From Thiotrichaceae bacterium (lineage in GTDB: Bacteria; Pseudomonadota; Gammaproteobacteria; Thiotrichales; Thiotrichaceae), in NCBI GenBank assembly GCA_027030285.1, contig JALVFC010000305.1, positions 1 through 9,579 of the forward strand: DNA of 9,579 bases, written 5' to 3'. Positions within the stretch are counted from its first letter, which is position 1, and every line of letters starts with the position of its first letter. A program made the translations under genes and the position numbers. The notes beneath the pieces were generated by a model, which worked only from the letters and a program-made list of their open reading frames with translations, had not been told where the DNA came from and searched no databases. This document shows, in pieces, positions 5,449-9,579 of the stretch.

Positions 5449-7371
5449 ATGAAAAAATTTGTTTGGCTATTACTTATCTTTGTCACTTCCTTGTCTACTG
5501 TCCTTATGGCTGAACCAGCGGCTTACAGTGACAAGCAGCGCATGCAATTTCTGTCAGCTTATCAGGACATCAAAAAAGGCAAAAAACCAAAAATATCTCA
5601 TTTTCGCGACTACCCCTTGTATCCCTATCTTGAATACGAAAAACTTCGGCGTAACCTCAAAGGGGCATCAGAAAAGCAGTTGCTTGATTTTATAGAGCAA
5701 TATAAAAACACACCGCTTGCAGACAAGATATGGTCATATTGGCTCGGCAGACTGGCAACAAAGCACCGCTGGGAGAAAATAATCAGTGTTTATTCGCCAA
5801 TGGCTGCTGATACATCTGCTCAATGTCATTTTTTGGAGGCGTTGTTTCATGTGGGCAATAAAGATTCAGCACTGGAAGATGCCAAACAGTTCTGGATGTC
5901 TGCTAAATCCAGACCAAAAAGTTGCAATGCTATTTTCAAACAGTTGCGAAAATCAAAAAAATTGCATAAGGATGATTACTGGCAGCGAATCGAACTGGCA
6001 ATAAACAAGGGAAACAGCAGGCTGGCACGCTCCCTGGTTAAATATTTGCCTGATGACGAAAAGAAGATTGCCGAACAGCTTATTGTCGCTCGCGGCAGCC
6101 CAAAACGCGCTATGAAGAGTTCTGCATTGGGTAAAGGCAAGTATTCACGCAAGGTTATTGCCTATGCAATAAAACGTATTGCTCGCAAAAATTACAAAAA
6201 AGGCTACAAGCTGTGGCGAGAAGTAAGCAAGAAGTACCCTTTTACTAGTGAAGAAAAGTACAAGGTTGAAGCTTACCTGGCTTCACGCGCAGCACTAAAC
6301 CACGACTCTGCAGCGATAAAATCATTCAACAAAATTCCTGCTAAATACCGTGATGATGAGGCCAATATCTGGATGGCTCGTATCGCCTTGCGTGAAGGCA
6401 AGTGGCGTGACTTGAATAATGCTATAGATGCCATGAGTGAGGAGCTTTCACAACGTGATATCTGGCGTTACTGGAAGGCGCGAGCAAGTAGTCAAGAGGG
6501 AGATCGCCAGCAGGCAAAGGAGATATTTAGTGATCTTGCAGGTAATGCCACATTTTACGGGTTTCTGTCTGCTGACAGGTTAGGTGAAGAATATGCAGTC
6601 CTGGATCACTATAATGAGGACTGGAGTGATTGTGAAAAAAATGTCCAGGTTGTCACTCCTATTTCCCGTGCGCTGGAATGGTTTGCCCTCGGTAAAGACT
6701 CGTTAGCCTACAAGGAATGGTTTTGGGGGCTCAAGCATATGAACAAGGATGGCAAACTCGCAGCAGCGGCACTGGCGCTAAAAATGGAACGTCCTATTCT
6801 GGCAGTACGAACGGTTGCAAAGACCAAAGACTGGAATCAGGTCGGGCTACGTTTTCCCTTATTATATAAAAAGCTGATCACCAGCATGAGTAATGAACAT
6901 AATGTCAACCCTGCCTGGGTTTATGGCATAATGCGGCGCGAAAGTGCCTTTCAGAAAACAGCTGTGTCCAGTGCTCGGGCGGTAGGGCTTATGCAGCTAA
7001 TGCCAGCGACAGCACGTCATATCGGTAAAAAACTGGGGCTGGGCAGGGTGCGCAAAAGTGATCTGCTAACACCGCACATTAATGTCAAGCTGGGTAGTGC
7101 TTATCTTGGAAGCATGCTAAAAGATTTTAATGGTAGCTATGTCAAAGCTACGGCAGGCTATAATGCAGGACCGAATCGCTCAGTGAAATGGACACCAGAG
7201 AAAACCATCGATGCGGATCGCTGGGTAGAAAGTATTCCGTTTACCGAAACCAGAAAATATGTGCGTGCGGTAATGGCGTATACTACGATCTATGACCATA
7301 AGTTGAAAAAAGGTAAAAGCAGGCGAATATCTGACTGGTTACATCCGGTAGAAGCCAAAAAAGTTAACTGA
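5449..7371 (+). CDS. slt: Soluble lytic murein transglycosylase (Slt70 type)
   Basis: This periplasmic enzyme cleaves the MurNAc-GlcNAc bond of peptidoglycan, forming 1,6-anhydromuramyl ends. From ATG 5449 it has 640 residues, close to the 645 of E. coli Slt70. A signal peptide (about 1-21, MKKFVWLLLIF then LMA) is followed by the long alpha-helical ring region (about 22-470) rich in W, Y and K. The catalytic SLT domain has E498 in MRRESAF (495-501), GLMQLMP (513-519) and AGYNAGPNR (569-577). All catalytic landmarks are intact, so it should be active. The start was chosen over ATG 5356 because the signal peptide begins there and GGGGA lies just upstream. The stop TGA overlaps the gspK ATG by one base, which couples slt to a T2SS gene. 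A -10 box and competing hairpins precede it. Lysine content and predicted charge are high, which suits binding to glycan. Confidence 0.95.
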   Translation: MKKFVWLLLIFVTSLSTVLMAEPAAYSDKQRMQFLSAYQDIKKGKKPKISHFRDYPLYPYLEYEKLRRNLKGASEKQLLDFIEQYKNTPLADKIWSYWLGRLATKHRWEKIISVYSPMAADTSAQCHFLEALFHVGNKDSALEDAKQFWMSAKSRPKSCNAIFKQLRKSKKLHKDDYWQRIELAINKGNSRLARSLVKYLPDDEKKIAEQLIVARGSPKRAMKSSALGKGKYSRKVIAYAIKRIARKNYKKGYKLWREVSKKYPFTSEEKYKVEAYLASRAALNHDSAAIKSFNKIPAKYRDDEANIWMARIALREGKWRDLNNAIDAMSEELSQRDIWRYWKARASSQEGDRQQAKEIFSDLAGNATFYGFLSADRLGEEYAVLDHYNEDWSDCEKNVQVVTPISRALEWFALGKDSLAYKEWFWGLKHMNKDGKLAAAALALKMERPILAVRTVAKTKDWNQVGLRFPLLYKKLITSMSNEHNVNPAWVYGIMRRESAFQKTAVSSARAVGLMQLMPATARHIGKKLGLGRVRKSDLLTPHINVKLGSAYLGSMLKDFNGSYVKATAGYNAGPNRSVKWTPEKTIDADRWVESIPFTETRKYVRAVMAYTTIYDHKLKKGKSRRISDWLHPVEAKKVN

Positions 7372-8381
7372 TGGCACACTTCATCCAGCATTCCCCTACA
7401 TCCTCATTACGGCAGCGAGGTGTTGCACTGATCACTGCAATGGTTATTACCGTGATTGCAGTAACGCTGGCAGCAACCCTGGTGTATCGCCAGCAGGTTT
7501 CAATCCATCTGGCTGGTAATCTGGGAGCCATGGAGCAGGCATATCAATATGCCACAGGCATGGAGGCATGGGCAGGGGTGATTCTACGCAATGACTTCCA
7601 GGACAATACGATTGACTCCCTGGATGATGACTGGGCAACCTTGCTGCCACCCATTCCGATCCCTGGTGGACATATGAATGGACAGTTATTTGATTTGCAG
7701 GCCAGGCTTAATCTGAATGATGTGGTGGAACAGGTGAATCAGAATGGTCAGAAAATACAACGCCCCGATGCGGTACAAACCGCGAGACTGAAAACCCTGT
7801 TCAATAAACTACACCTGACAGCAGAACCACTGGTGGATGCACTGGTAGACTGGATAGACGAGGATGAGCAGGAGAGCCTGTCTGGAGCAGAAAGTGCCTA
7901 TTATAAAATCCTTGAGTCTCCCTATCTTGCAGCAAATGCGCCCCTAGTATCTTTTTCCGAGCTGCGACTGGTCAAAGGATTTAACGAAAAAGTAAAGGAT
8001 GAAAAGGGAAATGAAGTCAGTATACTCCCCAAAATATCCGAATACGTGACTACCTTACCCGCAAAAAAAATCAAGATTAATGTGAATACAGCGCCGTTTG
8101 ATGTATTGTACGCGCTTGGTAATATTGATGAAACTCAGGTCAACAACGTACTTGAGGATCGCAAGCAGGAGCCATTTGCTACGGTGACAGATTTTGTACG
8201 CTCGTTGGGGTTAGCCAATCCAAATAATTTCCCGATTGACCGCCTCAGTGTCAATAGTGAATATTTTTTGCTACAGGGGTTGGTGCAAATTGGCAAAGTT
8301 CGTGTTTTTATAAATAGTGTCTTACACCGTGACAATACCGGCAGGACACGTGTGATACGGCGAGAATTTAGCGAGTCATAA
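7371..8381 (+). CDS. gspK: Type II secretion minor pseudopilin GspK
   Basis: GspK is the large minor pseudopilin that caps the T2SS pseudopilus, with GspI and GspJ, in the periplasm. The 336 residues start with a basic leader ending RQRG, with prepilin peptidase cleavage expected after G17, then VALITAMVITVIAVTLAATL as the N-terminal helix. The +5 residue is T22 rather than Glu, the known exception that marks GspK among pseudopilins. The family blocks LVDWIDEDEQ (158-167), PLVSFSELRLVKGF (191-204) and INVNTAP (236-242) lie in the large globular part with its inserted helical domain. No strong ribosome site is visible; the ATG overlaps the slt TGA by one base, so coupling is likely. gspJ, its usual upstream partner, is missing. 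gspL follows after 5 nt. Confidence 0.95.
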   Translation: MAHFIQHSPTSSLRQRGVALITAMVITVIAVTLAATLVYRQQVSIHLAGNLGAMEQAYQYATGMEAWAGVILRNDFQDNTIDSLDDDWATLLPPIPIPGGHMNGQLFDLQARLNLNDVVEQVNQNGQKIQRPDAVQTARLKTLFNKLHLTAEPLVDALVDWIDEDEQESLSGAESAYYKILESPYLAANAPLVSFSELRLVKGFNEKVKDEKGNEVSILPKISEYVTTLPAKKIKINVNTAPFDVLYALGNIDETQVNNVLEDRKQEPFATVTDFVRSLGLANPNNFPIDRLSVNSEYFLLQGLVQIGKVRVFINSVLHRDNTGRTRVIRREFSES

Positions 8382-8386
8382 AACGT

Positions 8387-9579
8387 ATGCAATGGTTGAT
8401 TGTTAAAATATCTTCTCCTGATGCCCAGACATTAGAGTATGCCTTGCTATCCCGGCAGCAACAAAGCGATACCTTTTCACATGCAGGTTGGGATTCGCTA
8501 AAGGAACTAAGTAAAGGCAAGCGTATTATCCTGCTGATTCCTACCGAAGAAGTAGCGCTCCATCAGGTAAGTATTCCAGTCAAGAATCATAAGCTGCTGG
8601 CAAAAGCCATTCCTTTTGCGCTTGAGGAAAACCTGGCAGAAGATATAGAGAGCCTGCATTTCAGTTATTTTCGTGAGTCATCCGATAAGCCTGTAAATGT
8701 TGCAGCGATAAGTGCCAGGCGGCTACAACAGTGGCTGGACGTACTGGAGCAACATGACTTGTTGCCACACATTATCTTGCCAGATGTATTTGCCTTGCCT
8801 GCGCAGCCTGATTCAGCAACCCTGATGGCTCACCAGCAACGCACACTTATCCGCAGTGGTCTGTTTTCCGGGTATAGCCTTGATACATCCTTGCTTGATG
8901 TGCTGTTGCCAAAAATATTCGAAGATGCGCCCCCACAGACATTATTGCTAGATACGTCTGGGCAAAACTTTGATACGTCGATGCTCCCTGAAGCGACAGA
9001 CATTAAACAGGGACACAATCTGCACCGCCAATGCGATGCCAGCCTGTTACAGGCGCTGCCCCTTAACTTACTGAGTCAGTTCCAGAGAAAAGGTCAGCAG
9101 AGCTGGACAAGCAATCTCTCCCGCTGGAAAAGTGTTGCAGTACTTGCAGCTTTAACTATTGTTCTTTGGACAGCCATAACTGGCTTGCAAAATCGCCAGC
9201 TAGCGCAAAAGATCAAGCAACTGGATCAGGAAATTGCCAGTGTGTATTCCGCCACATTCCCGGATGCTCCCGTGGATAACGACTACCGTATATTGCATGC
9301 AGGGATGGCGGAGCAACTCAAACTATTAGCACCAGAAACGACAACAGGGAAAACCTCGGCACTGGAAATATTGGCACTTGTTGCCCCTGCCATCAAGAAA
9401 TTCACCGATATTACATTGTCTGATATGCGTTTTGACAGCACCGGATTAAACCTGATCATAACCGCACCTTCCTTATCTAAGCTGGAAGCTTTCAGAGCCG
9501 CGATTGATGTTGGTGGAATTGATGCACAGGTTGTCTCATCAAACAGCTCAGCCAGCAAGGTAGAATCTACCCTGAGAAT
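8387..9579 (+). CDS. gspL: Type II secretion inner-membrane protein GspL, 3' end cut
   Basis: GspL links the cytoplasmic secretion ATPase GspE to GspM and the pseudopilus base. The frame stays open from ATG 8387 to the right edge, giving 397 complete codons. GspL proteins are typically about 380-410 residues, so probably little is missing. Residues 1 to about 230 form the cytoplasmic actin-like domain, with AIPFALEENLAEDIESLHF (77-95) matching the family's PFALEE block. One membrane segment follows W247 (about 249-268), then an amphipathic stretch and the periplasmic ferredoxin-like domain with FDSTGLNLIITAPSLSKLE (349-367). The start lies 5 nt after the gspK stop, with only a weak upstream site (AGCGAG), consistent with coupling. 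gspM would be expected beyond the edge. Confidence 0.93.
   Translation, partial: MQWLIVKISSPDAQTLEYALLSRQQQSDTFSHAGWDSLKELSKGKRIILLIPTEEVALHQVSIPVKNHKLLAKAIPFALEENLAEDIESLHFSYFRESSDKPVNVAAISARRLQQWLDVLEQHDLLPHIILPDVFALPAQPDSATLMAHQQRTLIRSGLFSGYSLDTSLLDVLLPKIFEDAPPQTLLLDTSGQNFDTSMLPEATDIKQGHNLHRQCDASLLQALPLNLLSQFQRKGQQSWTSNLSRWKSVAVLAALTIVLWTAITGLQNRQLAQKIKQLDQEIASVYSATFPDAPVDNDYRILHAGMAEQLKLLAPETTTGKTSALEILALVAPAIKKFTDITLSDMRFDSTGLNLIITAPSLSKLEAFRAAIDVGGIDAQVVSSNSSASKVESTLR

Overview
The window looks like ordinary chromosome from a gammaproteobacterium of moderate GC content. The reasons are a NapF-type ferredoxin, a classical Slt70-type soluble lytic transglycosylase, a full-length two-domain MazG, an FtsN-like SPOR protein with the FYxxLP motif, RsgA, and GspK/GspL of a type II secretion system (T2SS). 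The genus cannot be named from this sequence. There is no sign of phage, transposon, integron, CRISPR, tRNA or rRNA.

Left part (1-1912), leftward genes: a short G-rich edge without a recognisable gene; napF (153-665), four cysteine clusters for 4Fe-4S centres; a 221-bp spacer with two clean palindromes; and a DUF2189 polytopic membrane protein (887-1912) that carries a gapless 81-residue internal duplication. Between the DUF2189 gene and mazG lies a divergent control region. It holds two TTGACA-N2-YGTCA inverted repeats 44 bp apart, one of them over the -35 box of the likely DUF2189 promoter.

Right part (2134-9579), rightward genes: mazG (better start GTG 2134), a DUF455 ferritin-like protein overlapping it by ATGA, a single-pass SPOR protein, rsgA, slt, gspK and gspL (cut by the right edge). 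Gene packing is tight. mazG/DUF455 overlap by 4 nt, SPOR/rsgA are separated by a single in-frame TAA followed at once by GTG, slt/gspK overlap by 1 nt, and gspK/gspL are 5 nt apart. The only long spacer on this side (5305-5448) has a good -10 element followed by two mutually exclusive hairpins in the presumed slt leader.

Functional reading: this is a run of housekeeping genes (nucleotide pool sanitation, ribosome assembly, septal and lateral peptidoglycan work) leading into the inner-membrane half of a T2SS. The most distinctive points are the coupling of a peptidoglycan-cleaving enzyme to gspK, the duplicated DUF2189 protein with its operator-like control region, and the slt leader structure. 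I found no convincing wholly new system. The findings are local oddities with stated tests.
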